This document shows, piece by piece, positions 1 to 13,729 of a stretch of DNA of 64,000 bases. Each line of letters starts with the position of its first letter. Positions within the stretch are counted from its first letter, which is position 1. Position numbers and translations under genes: made by a program. A model generated the notes under the pieces. It did not search any database. It had not been told where the DNA came from and saw nothing but the letters and a program-made list of their open reading frames with translations. Location of the stretch: positions 69,020,429-69,084,428 of the forward strand of contig OU015497.1 in the NCBI GenBank assembly GCA_907164885.2, in the 5' to 3' direction. Source of the stretch: Dolomedes plantarius (taxonomy: Eukaryota; Arthropoda; Arachnida; Araneae; Dolomedidae).

Positions 1-177
1 CACGAAATGCATCTGTCACAGAATTTTTTCTAAACATATCCCTTACAGGTTTTTGCTTTGTAAAATATAATAAATTTTTATTCCTAAAACTGGAGCAATG
101 ACCTTGAATTTTCACGAATTACATTCTACTCTATCCTGTAATAATTCCCACTCATGAAAATCACACATCGTCACCTT

Positions 178-178
<1 letters not shown>

Positions 179-238
<60 letters not shown>
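179..238. repeat. (TA)n microsatellite
   Basis: Uninterrupted TA array of about 58 bp. The sequence directly to its right (239-300) resembles the sequence right of the array at 3067-3154, which is the 3' end of a reverse-transcriptase element on the minus strand. Confidence 0.97.
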
Positions 239-240
<2 letters not shown>

Positions 241-300
241 CTAAATTTAACAGAGCTAGATAATTACAAGAAGAATGTAGACATTATATTTGACTTTTTC
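239..300 (-). repeat. Fragment similar to the 3' end of the RT element at 3067-4140
   Basis: Read on the minus strand this stretch contains an ATTCTTC-rich run and AATTATC-AGCTCTGTT before a (TA)n tail. The stretch 3153-3210 carries the same words in the same order before its own (TA)n tail. The match is short, about 35 bases at roughly 80% by eye. I take it as a 5'-truncated copy of the same retroelement 3' end, but chance similarity in AT-rich DNA is possible. Confidence 0.35.
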
Positions 301-451
301 AATGTAAACATATGCAGCAACTGCGCAATCTTTTGTTGAAAAGTTATTTATGTTTTCAATGCTAGGGTACGTTTTGAGTTAATTTGTTTGGCAGTCTATG
401 CCCGCCTTTTTATTATTTTTTTATCTTATTTTATATTTACTTATGTTGTTT

Positions 452-453
<2 letters not shown>

Positions 454-497
<44 letters not shown>
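454..497. repeat. (TA)n microsatellite
   Basis: Pure TA array of about 43 bp. Neither flank was recognised. Confidence 0.97.

Positions 498-2401
<1,904 letters not shown>

Positions 2402-2488
<87 letters not shown>
2402..2488. repeat. Compound (TA)n(TG)n microsatellite
   Basis: About 68 bp of TA repeats run directly into about nine TG repeats. Confidence 0.97.
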
Positions 2489-2552
2489 AGGTAGGATTTT
2501 ATGCAAATTCTCTGCTTATGCCATAGTTACTTTCTCTGTTGCTATGCGTAGA

Positions 2553-2872
2553 TCAGAGACGCACCAAACCCTTATCACGTTTCTGCGAAATTCCTTGGGG
2601 GGACAGTCGAGGGTTGAATGACTCCGACTTGAAGGGCGATTCGAAGAGTGGTGTGTGAAATACCCTGTGCACGATTGGGAGAGAGGGACAGACCTCTATG
2701 TGGAGAGGTGTTGTTTTGGACTCCGTGCGATAGGCACGAGGGAGAGGCTGATTTTGGTAGTCACGGTAGATCACGGCAGAGATTGTAATTCCGACGGGGT
2801 GAGTCAAGGCCTCCGTTGTGATGTATGTCTGTAATTCTGGCGGGAGCGAGAAGGTTGCCGTATCTTGCAAAT
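2553..2872 (-). CDS. Candidate internal exon of an unidentified host gene
   Basis: On the minus strand a pyrimidine-rich tract followed by CCCTCCAG (ending at 2873) is a good 3' splice site. It opens a frame of about 106 codons running to a TGA at 2555-2553. The segment is clearly richer in G and C than its flanks and has normal amino-acid composition, with a Pro-rich start, a hydrophobic run VGITISAVIY, and later SLPIVHRVF. A 5' splice site is not obvious; the GT at the end of the VHR codons (GTATTT) is a weak candidate, so the exon may end before the stop codon. I do not recognise the protein. A decayed retroelement fragment is the main alternative. The splice site is visible; that it is a host exon is inference. 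Confidence 0.35.
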
Positions 2873-3063
2873 CTGGAGGGAAACAAACACGTAATTATTG
2901 TTGTATTGCACCGGAGACAGTAAAAGTAGGCTCTTCGGCATCTCGTAATTGCTATCTACATTAATACATGATTATTGTTGAGTTTTAGAAAGTGTAGTTG
3001 TATTAAAGATACAAGTTTGTTCTTATTAGACACCCCCTACACGCCAATCACGTAGACAGGAAA

Positions 3064-3066
<3 letters not shown>

Positions 3067-3154
<88 letters not shown>
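3067..3154. repeat. (TA)n microsatellite at the 3' end of a retroelement
   Basis: About 87 bp of pure TA repeats. They sit immediately downstream, on the minus strand, of the RT-element fragment covering about 3155-4140 and behave as its 3' tail. Confidence 0.95.
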
Positions 3155-3158
<4 letters not shown>

Positions 3159-4140
3159 TAAAAATAAGGAATCAAACAGAGCAAGATAATTAAAGGAAGA
3201 ATATAGACAAAAGACAAACAGAAAACAAGCATTTAGGGCTCCACGCACCAGTAGAAATATTCTTTATAAGTGCCAGAAATAAACCAACCGACCAGTGCCA
3301 GAACAAAAGTAACCGACTGGTCTCTTCATCAGGGAGCCTAACCAAATCAGTTACCTCAAGAAGAACTTTCTGAATAGGTTGCAGGTATAACCAAAAAACA
3401 TCCCAAGGCTCGAGTTCCCCATTGAAACATATAGTCAAATGAAATGAAAAGACACGGACAACTTGCACTAAGGGCTCAACGCATCATATTTGCATGTACA
3501 CATGCAATCCTAATGCAAAGACTAAAGCCAATGTGCCTACGTACCCGAAAACAGTAAGTGACTGTTATGGTAAAACAGCAGCCAATTTTTACCCTAGCAG
3601 ATACGTCACTGTAGCAAAACCACAGCGCCACTCTCCAATGAAATTTAAAAAAGTATGAAACCGAAACCCTATCCTCAACGTCTTTAAAATTTACCCGAAT
3701 CTAAATGCCATTTTTTTAAACTTTTAAGTTGCCGAAATTATTAGGGAAATTGTTCTTACGTAGGTTTTCCTTGAAAATGTGACACGCCTCCAAAAATCTT
3801 CAGCTTTATTACAAATGTTTTTTATTCTGTTAAGTTGTGAGAGAAAAATATAATAAATTTTATAGTTCAGGTTGCTATGGAAAATAGTAAACGTGATAAA
3901 CTCGAGGTTGAAATCTAATCTTTTATTATATATCCCAATTTTTAATACGCTATTTAGAATTTGATTTTTTATATCTGTACAAGTTGAAAAATTAATATTT
4001 TCATTAGTCCTGTTTAAAGTTTGTTCCTTTGGGTAGATTTGATTAAGAAATTTCAAATCGTTACAGTTAAAAATTATCAGGTCATCAATATACCAAAATC
4101 CGGTAACATCCGGTAACGAAACTAAATTTCTTAACTCAAT
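3155..4140 (-). pseudogene. Reverse-transcriptase element, 3' fragment with (TA)n tail
   Basis: The minus-strand frame ending at 3724 starts near 4120 with FWYIDDLIIF, an RT motif C of the [YF]xDD type. It continues through a region ending in ICNKAEDFWRRV that is typical of the thumb of a class of Penelope-like or related reverse transcriptases. The element at 15221-16138 has the equivalent order (FRYVDDILVC, then FLDLSI). Everything upstream of motif C is missing, so the copy is 5'-truncated at the junction with the gypsy remnant near 4140. About 570 bp of noncoding 3' sequence follows and ends in (TA)n. Assignment to Penelope-like elements is tentative; no GIY-YIG endonuclease is visible. 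Confidence 0.6.
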
Positions 4141-4471
4141 TAAGTGCATCGACATGTCTTATACGTTCACCAGGGCAGTGTTTGATTTCGTAATCATATT
4201 CTTGTAGGAAAAGAGACCATCGCGCCACTTTAGGTGCTATTTCCACGAAAGCTGAACAATCAGTATAAATACTGAATTTTGTATCTAACAAGTAGTGTCT
4301 AACAAGTAGTGTCTGAGCCTCTACAACGGTCAGTACTTCTAATTCGTAACTACACAGCTTCTCCTCTTGTAATGAGGTTTTGCGACTTATTTAATGAATC
4401 GGGTGATAATTATCATCATCGTCCTTTTGTAGCAAAAATGCCCCAAATCCTAATTCAGAGGTATCTGTATG

Positions 4472-4658
4472 CAGAGCCTGACTAAGGCAGGGGCATACGG
4501 GGCAGTTGCCCCGGGCCCCCACATCAGAGGGGGGCCCCCAAATCGAATAGAAAGTTTAGTATTAAGTATTAAGTTCTTCATTACTGAAGTAGTGAAGCAG
4601 AGGAGGGGCCCCAAAGAAGTTTTTGCCCCGGGCCCCAATTAGGCTAAGTCGGGCCCTG
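4472..4658. mobile_element. hAT-like MITE, 187 bp, inside gypsy element 1
   Basis: The element begins CAGAGCCTGACTAAGG and ends, read inward on the other strand, CAGGGCCCGACTTAG. An exact 8-bp direct repeat TCTGTATG flanks it (4464-4471 and 4659-4666). Inside are G/C-rich blocks of GGGCCCC type, very unlike the surrounding DNA. The 8-bp target duplication and the CAG-type terminus point to a non-autonomous hAT-group element. It has no coding capacity. Confidence 0.85.
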
Positions 4659-7214
4659 TCTGTATGGAGTTCTATGCTTCTCCCCGGTTTAAATAGGTGT
4701 AAAATGGAGTCATTACTTAAAAGTTCCTTGAGTTTTCGAAGGACTTGTTTATGTTCATCATTAAACTTAAAAGGTTTTGAGGCACGCAGAAAGTCACTTA
4801 AAGGCTTCGTAGCTATCGTAGCAGAATATGGAATAAATTTTCTAAAAAATCCGGTTAATCTGAGAACACTTTGAACTTCTTTAATATTATTAGGTTCAGG
4901 AAAATTTTGGACGGCTATAGTTTTTTCTTTAGAGGGTTGAATAGTACCCTGTTCAATAATATTTCATAAGAATTCAATCTTCTTTTTCATTAACTGGCAT
5001 GTCTTTAAATTAAGCTTAAGACCGTATTTAGCTGCTGAATTTATAACCCGTACTAATTTTTCCTCCTTCAATTTCATCCTCAGAGGAAATAATAATATCA
5101 TCTAAGTAAATAATCAAATTACCATCCCTCAACAAATCTCTAAAAATATGCTTTATATATCTCTGGAAAACCGCGGGACTGTTAGATAATCCAAAAGGGA
5201 CTTTAAAAAATTCGTATTATCAGCTACATGTAACAAAGGACGTATATTTTTGGCTGTTTTCATCGATGTCAACGTGAAAAAAGGCATTTTTAAGATCAAG
5301 AGTAGTGAAATCATTTGTCTTCTCTAATTTATTTATAACATATTCTAAATTTGGCAGAGAGTTTTTATCCTTAATAATTTTTTTTGTTTAATTGACTTTT
5401 GTCAACACAAAGGCGCAATGTCCCATTTTTCTTTCTACAAATTGCAACTGGTGATGAATAATTTGATACGCTTTCCTTTATAATACCTTGTTTCAACCAC
5501 TCGTTGATTTGCCTTTCAACTTATCTTCTTTCTATTAGTGGTAGACGCCGACTAAGGATCGAAATTGGTTCTTCGTCCATTAAAACTATTTTCATTTTTT
5601 AATTTGTTGTCTCTGTTTTAATCGGGTTGTAATCGGAAATAAACTTATTTAATTCACCTTTTATCTCCGCTTTCGAAATATGGCTCAAACCATAAAGACA
5701 GTCCTTAGTCAGCGATAAATTACCTAAAAAAGATTCAAAACCTTTTTCGCTTTCGTTCTCAAAACAAGATGCTAAATTTTGCTTATCTCTTAAGCCCGTT
5801 TGCATATCTTGATTACTCATTCCAGGGCAACGAAAAATCTCACTCTTAGAAGTTTGAGTCACCGAGTCGTCAGTTTGTCCGACAGACACAGGATGTTTAT
5901 CCGATGTTTCTTTCAATGCATGTATAACTTTAGGAGGAATAATAAATGGTACGTCTAATTTATCTGAAACAGCGCAACTTTCGTTCGAAGGTCTTTCCGA
6001 ATCTTCCAGCCAGACAGAAACATTTGCGGTACCGGCAATTATTTTTTCTCCAAAGGCTGAAATTAGTTCAATTTCCCCGTCACACTTAATTGAGACGTTT
6101 GGTATGTATTTCGGATTTAAAACACAAATTTCGTTTCCTGAATCAATTAATGCTTTAATTACGTTTCTTCAATTTTAATATTCACAAGTTCAAGCGACTG
6201 TGAAGAGGGGATTTAAAATTTATTTTCAGTTTTTCATTTTGTTTTGAGGAAATAGATTGTCTTTCGGTTTGCTTTTTGATTCGATTAGTGCAATATTTTG
6301 CAGATGGTTAAAACTTCCGCATGTGTAGCATTCTTTGGACGGATATCTATATTTAATTGAGTTGTTTCTCATAGGGGGGGGGGTGTATTTAGCCTCTTTT
6401 GGAAATTTTTGGAATTTATTCGCGTTTTCCGGCGCCTGAAAACTTACTTCATTAAAAGATCTACCTCTATGTACAAAGTATATATCAATTTCTTTCGCTA
6501 AGGATTTCGGTTCTAGCCATTTCTCTCCTTACATATCAATCCTGTAATCCTAATAATCCTTTATATTTATGTATGACGAAACTTATTTGTCCAAAGTTGG
6601 GAAAAGCTTATCGGGCACAATTAGTTGGCACAACACTTCAAAATCATTAATTCAAGCAAACTACAATAATATTGAAAATTCGCCGATAATATTGACGCGA
6701 ATTGCGTATGCATTTCATTTTTTTCTGTTCTAGCCTACCGAAAGTTGATTAGGCATTCTTGAGCGGTAGGTTGAAATTATTTGCATATAACGACTTAACG
6801 GTATCGTAACATTTAATATAACCTTCACTTACGTAAAATAAGATGTATTTCGCTTTATCACAGAGACGTTTGATCAGAATTTCCGCTTTATACTCTTCTG
6901 GTACATTTTTAGTTTTAAAGACCCTCTCTAACGTTCGAAAAAACAAACTGAAGTTTTCTTGTTTTTCTGGAATAGAAATTGTTAAAGTACGCATGCTGTG
7001 AATAAATTTTTCTAGGTTACTTGTACTAGACACTGTGTCACTACTCCAACAAGCGAATTCATTTCGATCTACCCTTTGACTCCTAACGTTCACTAATTTT
7101 ACCAGTAATTCTAATTGTGCAAGTTTAATTTTCTCCTATTTAATTTTATGATTTTCTAGAGCTAATTGCTCTTCCCTCGCTCTACTTTCGTTTTCAATTG
7201 CCTTTCCTCAATTA

Positions 7215-10200
7215 CACTGGTCGGAAAAAAAAAAGTCTGCCCCTGACACCATTGCTGCTGATTCTTATGTAAAATGACCTCCTGAATCCGAATATGACCT
7301 CAGTTGTCCCCCATCACTCACCATTTTCGGGAGATGCCCCCCCCCACCTATTTTTATTACTTTTCCATAATTTGGAGGGATGAAAAGGATAATTTTAGCC
7401 TTTACATTTCTTCTTAGGGGCTAGAGTGGTGAAAGGTTCTAAAACATGAAAATTTGTAGCAAGGAGGTAGATTTGGGGGGATTTGCCCCCTTAGATTGTA
7501 AAAAAATCATTAAAAATGATAAATTTTTGGTTTTTCCTCAAATTTTTTCACTTATTTTCTATTTACTCCAGCTTCCAGCCACCCCTCATCCTCTCTCAAA
7601 CACCACCAAATAATAAAAATATATAGCAACAATAATACAAGTATATTGCATCAGTTCGGAAGATTCCCAATACCCAGCGCGCGCAGGTTTGTACAGGAAT
7701 TTCCATGCTTTGACAAGTTTAAACTTGCATTGCTCTTGTCACTATAGTCCTGCACTGTAATCCTTATCGTCCCTCATGTTTATAACTTTCCGATAGTAAT
7801 TTTATGTCCATGAATTTGATTTGGAGGGGTGAAACGGATTATTTTAGCTATGAAGAATAATAAATAAAAAGTAAACTAATAAATGTAAAATAATAAATGT
7901 AAAGAATAATAAATAAAGAAGATAACTACCTTGATTTGGCGCTTGCTTTCCTTTTATACCCTGAGGTAGAAGATTCTCGTAACAAAAACCAGCAGTACTC
8001 TGCCAACATGCTCGCATTTCACTTTCCTGAAAATCTTCTCTCGAACTTATTGATGTCTTGATGGAATCGTTCCCCTTGTTCATCCGAAACTGCTCCTAAA
8101 TTCTCAGGGAAGAAGTCTAGGTGTGAGTGAAGGAAATGCACTTTAAGAGACATGTTACACCCCATGACCTCGAACACTGACAGCAATTCCTCGATAGGAG
8201 CGACATAATCATCACTTTTGTTGTTACCCAAAAAGTTCTCACACACGTTTCGGAATGCAAGCCAAGCTCGTTTTCCTTTTCGATTCAGGTGTTCAATAAA
8301 CGTTGAATCTTGGAAAAGTTGTCAAATCTGGGGGCCCACGAAAACTCCATCCTAGATTTTAGCCTCTCTAAGACGAGGAAATTTAGTTTTCAAAAATTGA
8401 AATGCATCACCTGTCTTGTCCAGTGTTTTCACAAATTGTTTGACCTATCCGAGTTTGATGTGCAAAGGCGGCAAGTAAATATTTTCCTTCGGGACCAGAG
8501 GATCATGAAAGACATTTTTCTGGCCGTGAGTAAAACTTTCTCGCAGAGGCCAGTTCCGTACGATGTAATGTTTGTATCGGGCTCGGCTGTCCCGTTAAAA
8601 TAGGAAGCAGCAGTATTTTGTGAAACCTGAATGCAGGCCCGTGAGTAGAGCAACAACTTTTAAGTCAGTTCAAATTTTCCAATTATATTCATAACTGATT
8701 TTATCAAGGATTCGGCTGATGTTTTCGTACGTGTCCTTCCTATCCACAGAATAAGCAACCGGGACTGATGGTAACTCATTCCCATTAGCCAACAGGACAA
8801 CTTTCAAGCTTGTCTTTGATGAGTCTATAAACAGTCTTTGATGAGTCTTTGATGTCTTTGATGTCTTTGAGGAGTCTCCATTTGTCAGGATCACATAGAA
8901 TCTTCAGTTCTAGCATTAATGCATTTGAATTAGGACAGAACACTAAGCCTTCATCTTCCGAAAAAAGCAATTTCAGGGTTTACTGCCTGGTCCTGTTAGA
9001 AAATATTTTTACGTCCTTTTCTAAAAGATTCCACTGCTGAAGTCAAGATCCAAGAAGTTGAGATTTACTCTTAGATTACTCCAAATCCCTGACGAGATCA
9101 TTCAATTAAGACTGAGTAACGAGGTGAGGTTGTAAATGAGCTGAATCAACTAAACACAACCATCATCGGTGGACGTATCATTTGATTCTCCAGGCTGTGG
9201 CTCAAAGTCTTTCAAATCCGTTTCAGGCTCTAGAGTATAAGATTTTTGGGGCACTGGGATTGGCAAAGATTCGTTGTGAGGAACTGGTCTTAGAGTTGAA
9301 GGGATATTAGGATACTGAATTGTATGCTTACTTTTGCTAGAGAACCCGGAAGTGGAAGTCATACAAAGGTAACAATCTGTCATATGACAGCGAGGTTCGC
9401 GCCAAACCATGGCAACAGCAAATGGCATTGATTTACGGGTACCTTTGAGTCATTTGGACAAGTCACTGTAACAATTAGTGTACCAAACTGTTGGAGACCA
9501 ATCCTGGTCCTGATCGCCAACGTGGCGATTAAAGTAAAATTTATAAGCAGTTTTAAGAAACCGAGAAAGGAGTTTTCGTTGCGCTTTTAAAGTTAATTCC
9601 CCAAAAACATAGCAGAAGCTATCGGGATGATTTTTACACCCGCTTGGCATGATTAAACAGTAAATCAGTGCTTGATACTAATCACAACTTACACTCATGT
9701 ACTGTAATTCACTTGGAAAAAGCCGGACTAAAAAAATCCTACCATTTTACATAATTTAAAAAAACTTGGAAACACAGAATCCCCGCCTAGAACACCGACA
9801 AGTTGACTCTACGATCGCTAGGGACGTGCTGAGGGAAGATAAAGATTACAGTGCAGGACTATAGTGACAAGAACAATGCACGTTTAAACTTGTCAAAACA
9901 TGAAAATTCTTGTGCAAACCTGTGCGCGTGGTGAATCTTCCGAACTGTAGCTATATATTTTTATTATTGTTGCTATATTTTGCTGCTATATATTTTTATT
10001 ATTTCGAGATGTTTGAGAGAGGATGGGGGGTATGGGGCTGGAAGCTAGAATAGGTAGAAAATAAGTGAAAAATTGAGAAAAAAAACGGAAAAATGGATCA
10101 TTTTTAATGATTTTTTTACATTTTAAGGGGGTAAACCCCCCCCAAATCTACCTCCTTGCTACAAATGTTCATGTTTTAGAACTTTTCACCTCTCTAGCCC

Positions 10201-10400
10201 CTCAAAAGAAATGTAAAGGTGAAAATAATACTTTTCATTCCTCCAAATTATGGAAAAGTGATAAAAATAGGTGGGGGGCCATCCCCCGAAAACGGTGAGT
10301 GATGGGGGAAAACTGAAGTAATATTCGGATTCAAGAGATCCTTTTACATAAGAATCAGCAGAAATGGTGTCATGGGCAGAATTTTTTTTTCCGACCAGTG
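7215..10400 (-). mobile_element. DNA transposon with ~560-bp terminal inverted repeats and TTA target duplication
   Basis: The left end starts CACTGGTCGGAAAAAAAA at 7215. The right end is its inverted copy finishing at 10400. Both are flanked by TTA (7212-7214 and 10401-10403). The inverted similarity continues inward to about 7775 on the left and back to about 9831 on the right, so each arm is roughly 560-570 bp. The target is the gag region of gypsy element 1, whose two halves resume cleanly on either side. The interior codes for a degenerate transposase-like protein on the minus strand. A 3-bp TTA duplication is seen in PIF/Harbinger, but the protein does not look like a Harbinger transposase to me, so I leave the superfamily open. 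Confidence 0.85.
8019..9650 (-). pseudogene. Degenerate transposase-like protein of the long-TIR transposon
   Basis: Pieces of one protein appear in order on the minus strand. They are an N-terminal part with CKNHPDSFCYVFGE (9650-9450), a VWREPRCHMTDCYLC segment with paired Cys (9428-9150), a LVFCPNSNAL...DPDKWRLL segment (about 8960-8870), then DSSKTSLKVVLLANGNE (about 8830), and a C-terminal part with FLHSHLDFFPENLG followed by EQGERFHQDI (8246-8019). I recognise this as a multi-copy arthropod protein family but know no established name. The order of acidic residues in DSSK, the later TDLK (about 8667) and GERFHQ would suit an RNase H-fold D-D-E nuclease; that is inference. Frameshifts and stops separate all parts, and a tandem TCTTTGATG duplication near 8820-8870 adds further damage. 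The frame is not functional. Confidence 0.65.
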
Positions 10401-10700
10401 TTATGGACAATCGTAAGTCTATAACAAGTTCGGTGTCACCTTTAAACGCTTTACATCCTTCAATTCTACTCATTAACTTTACCTCTGTCAACCAAGCAAG
10501 TGGTGTTTTCCCAATCGCAGTTAATAAATTGATTAAATCTTCTTTCTTTGAATTTTTATACATTTTGTATTAATCATATATATTTTCGTTAGCAGGAAAA
10601 TGTAAATCAAAGTTCTCCTACCTGTTTTCACTTGAGCTGGAGCCAGTTCCAGTTCAAAATCGAAATAAACAATATCCAAAAAGTCATGAAATCAAAAGTT

Positions 10701-10718
10701 TATCCCGGCCGAACCCTC
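10701..10718 (-). promoter_or_regulatory. Primer binding site of gypsy element 1
   Basis: On the minus strand the sequence TGAGGGTTCGGCCGGGAT lies directly inside the LTR end. It matches the primer site of the element at 49058 (TGGGGGGTTCGGCCGGGAT) except at the TGG start and in the G-run length. The pattern resembles tRNA-Pro primer sites known from other retroelements. Confidence 0.6.
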
Positions 10719-11006
10719 ACTGTAGAGTTCGGGGGTAGATAAAAGTAGCAATGTTATATCCAGGGGTATTTCAGTAACTAAACGTTATAATTTACCGACG
10801 TAGATTTATTCAAAGTTAGAAATGTCGGCATATCATATTAGAACACAATGTAACAAAATATAAACACAAAAATACTGTCATTTAGTCCCAATAATTGTAT
10901 ACGGCCCGCTGTGTCCGCATACGATGGCTTCCACACGCCAAATGTCCTGATGCGTAGACGAAAGCTCTCGGGTTGCCTACTGCGCCTTCTGGTGGATTTT
11001 TCATCC

Positions 11007-11008
<2 letters not shown>
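10719..11008 (-). repeat. 5' LTR of gypsy element 1
   Basis: On the minus strand the segment begins TGTCGGATG next to a (TA)n array and ends CTCTACA directly before the primer site, giving the expected TG...CA termini and about 290 bp. An AATAAA signal is present near 10810. No second copy lies in the window because the 3' side of the element is lost, so the boundaries rest on the termini and the primer site only. Confidence 0.6.

Positions 11009-11062
<54 letters not shown>
11009..11062. repeat. (TA)n microsatellite
   Basis: About 54 bp of TA repeats. The array touches the 5' LTR of gypsy element 1 on its left and a possible pogo-type terminus on its right. Confidence 0.97.
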
Positions 11063-11065
<3 letters not shown>

Positions 11066-11069
11066 CGCA

Positions 11070-11160
11070 TACAGTCGGCGCTCCATATAACGACCCCCCA
11101 CGTGCCATGCTGAAGATCGTTATAACAAGTGGTCTCTACAGCGAAAATTGATACAAATTT
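11070..11160 (+). mobile_element. Possible pogo/Tigger-type transposon end
   Basis: The sequence CAGTCGGCGCTCCATATAAC follows a TA and has the style of pogo/Tigger termini, with CAGT and later TATAACG-like words. A second such word (CGTTATAAC) follows about 40 bp inside. No matching inverted end was found nearby, so it is a truncated copy or a chance resemblance. Confidence 0.35.
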
Positions 11161-12157
<997 letters not shown>

Positions 12158-12919
12158 CAGGGTAGTTATAATTAAAGTTCCACTTTGAAATGGTCATAAA
12201 AGGAAAACTACTGGACCAAATGTTATGAAATTCGGTAATAGCTTAAAGGAGGTCATGGGAATTTCTTTTCCACCAAAAAATTTTCAAAAACCACACCACG
12301 AGAGGGGAAATGGCACTGTATGCAATATTGTTAAACAAAATAAGGGTCGGAATCTAACCTAACCTTTTGTTACACGGGTTTAACACTTTGTATACCCTTA
12401 AAAAACATTGACCTAAACAAAATTACCATTTAAAATGTGCTCATTCCAGAAATTCCTCCAGAATTTTCCTCCAGATCGCTAATTTGAGAATTTTGAAGCA
12501 TGAATTCGGCTCTAAGAAATGAAGATTTCGATTTAAAACGATTTTAATCGTTTCTAAAACGAAACTGTTTGTGGGGTTATGCAAAACCGCAATGGCTTGT
12601 AATTAGCTTACGGCAGGAATGATTTATGCAGATGCGTTTTACACGTCATTTGATTTTCCAGATAAAAGTGAACCAGTTTGTCAGATTTCTCGCTGTTACG
12701 AATCGACAATGTCTCTAACCATGCAAGAATGTGCTTATTTCGTTTAACAATATTGCATACAGTGCCATTTCCCCCCTGGTGGTGAGTTTTTGAACTTTTT
12801 TTGGCGGAAAAGAAATTCCCATGTCCTCCTGTAAACTATTATCAAGTTTGATAACATTTGGTCCAATAGTTTTCCTTTTATGACCATTTCAAAGTGGAAC
12901 TTTAATTATAACAACCCTG
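12158..12919. mobile_element. MITE with ~186-bp terminal inverted repeats
   Basis: The left end CAGGGTAGTTATAATTAAAG and the right end (inverted CAGGGTTGTTATAATTAAAG) are flanked by TA on both sides. The arms can be followed for about 186 bp (12158-12343 and 12735-12919) at high identity, including the inverted word TGGCACTGTATGCAATATTG. The roughly 390 bp between the arms has no open frame. TA duplication and the CAGGGT terminus suggest a non-autonomous relative of the mariner-type family represented at 17160 and 44817. Long arms make it a fold-back structure. Confidence 0.88.
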
Positions 12920-13660
12920 TATTGACCAAATACAGGGCAACTAGGCCTAATACAGGTTTACTAGCCCTGTTTCTATTAAATACTCTGGCCTTAGAAAACC
13001 ATCATTTTCTCTCTAAATAAGAATTACAAAAATCACGAGTCCTTCGACCCCTATCCAGTAATTCTATTCATGCAATTTAACTAATGGAAATTTTGATAAT
13101 GGCAGCTGCGTAATGAAAAGTCATGGCACATTAAAAATCGCTTTCGAATTCAAGAATGATATACAATATCAGCACTTAATATTTATCAAAAAGTATTTTA
13201 CAGTTTAGAAGAAAAATGATAAGAATTTAATTGAATGAATAATTCACCCATCTAGATAAATTGATTACGTAATGGTTTTACAGCATTAAAATAACTTTAT
13301 ACGGAAATTTCGGGGGAAATTAATTGCTTCCACACAATGACATTATATGCATTAGCTAAATTAGTTTGATGACCTATGAAGTGTGTTACCTATATAAGGC
13401 TGACATTTTTTTTCTTTCTTTGCACGTAAATGAAGATCATAACGAAAATTTCTTTAAACTGATAATGAAGCATTTCCTGAAAGAATTAATGTTCTTAGAA
13501 ATGGATAATATCATATATTGTTTGATGCATAATGAATCAAGAATTCATTTTTAGTACTGTATATTTTTATTTTTTTATTCAAATTGGGTAGAATAATTCC
13601 ACAATTGTAATACAGAACATATCTTATTATTACACAAATCTTTCGAAACCAACTCATAAA

Positions 13661-13661
<1 letters not shown>
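12920..13661. other. AT-rich DNA without a recognised gene
   Basis: One 62-codon frame at 13366 looks like chance. Nothing else was recognised. Confidence 0.5.

Positions 13662-13720
<59 letters not shown>
13662..13720. repeat. (TA)n microsatellite
   Basis: About 59 bp of TA repeats, ending about 10 bp before a tRNA-derived SINE. Confidence 0.97.
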
Positions 13721-13725
<5 letters not shown>

Positions 13726-13729
13726 AATG

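Larger units (their letters stand above)
4141..10718 (-). pseudogene. Ty3/gypsy retrotransposon 1, degenerate gag-pol (minus strand, nested insertions)
   Basis: Internal region of an LTR retrotransposon read from high to low coordinates. A gag start lies at about 10563 (KKEDLINLLTAIGK), resembling the start of the element at 49308. After an inserted DNA transposon (7215-10400) gag resumes at about 7214-6749 with ENFSLFFRTLERVF, then a CCHC-type knuckle near 6310 (CYTCGSFNH, frameshifted after the His), protease motif DSGN near 6145, and RT with YLDDII near 5110. RNase H ends in ARWSLFLQEY and a GERIRHVDAL-like sequence at about 4150. Many stops and frameshifts break it. It ends abruptly at 4141, so integrase and the 3' LTR are missing. 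The proteins parallel those of the element at 48660-53937, making them members of one lineage. The host-side effect is insertional only; no functional product is expected. Confidence 0.85.

Noticed and set aside
3300..3380. Hammerhead ribozyme suggested by CTGATGAAGAGACCAG near the 3' end of the RT element
   Set aside because: The conserved CGAAA part does not follow and stem pairing could not be shown.
4690..4874. Plus-strand frame of 83 codons
   Set aside because: It is antisense to the RNase H part of gypsy element 1 and the adjacent MITE.
8818..8876. TCTTTGATG short tandem repeat as a regulatory feature
   Set aside because: It lies inside the broken transposase and looks like replication slippage of coding sequence.
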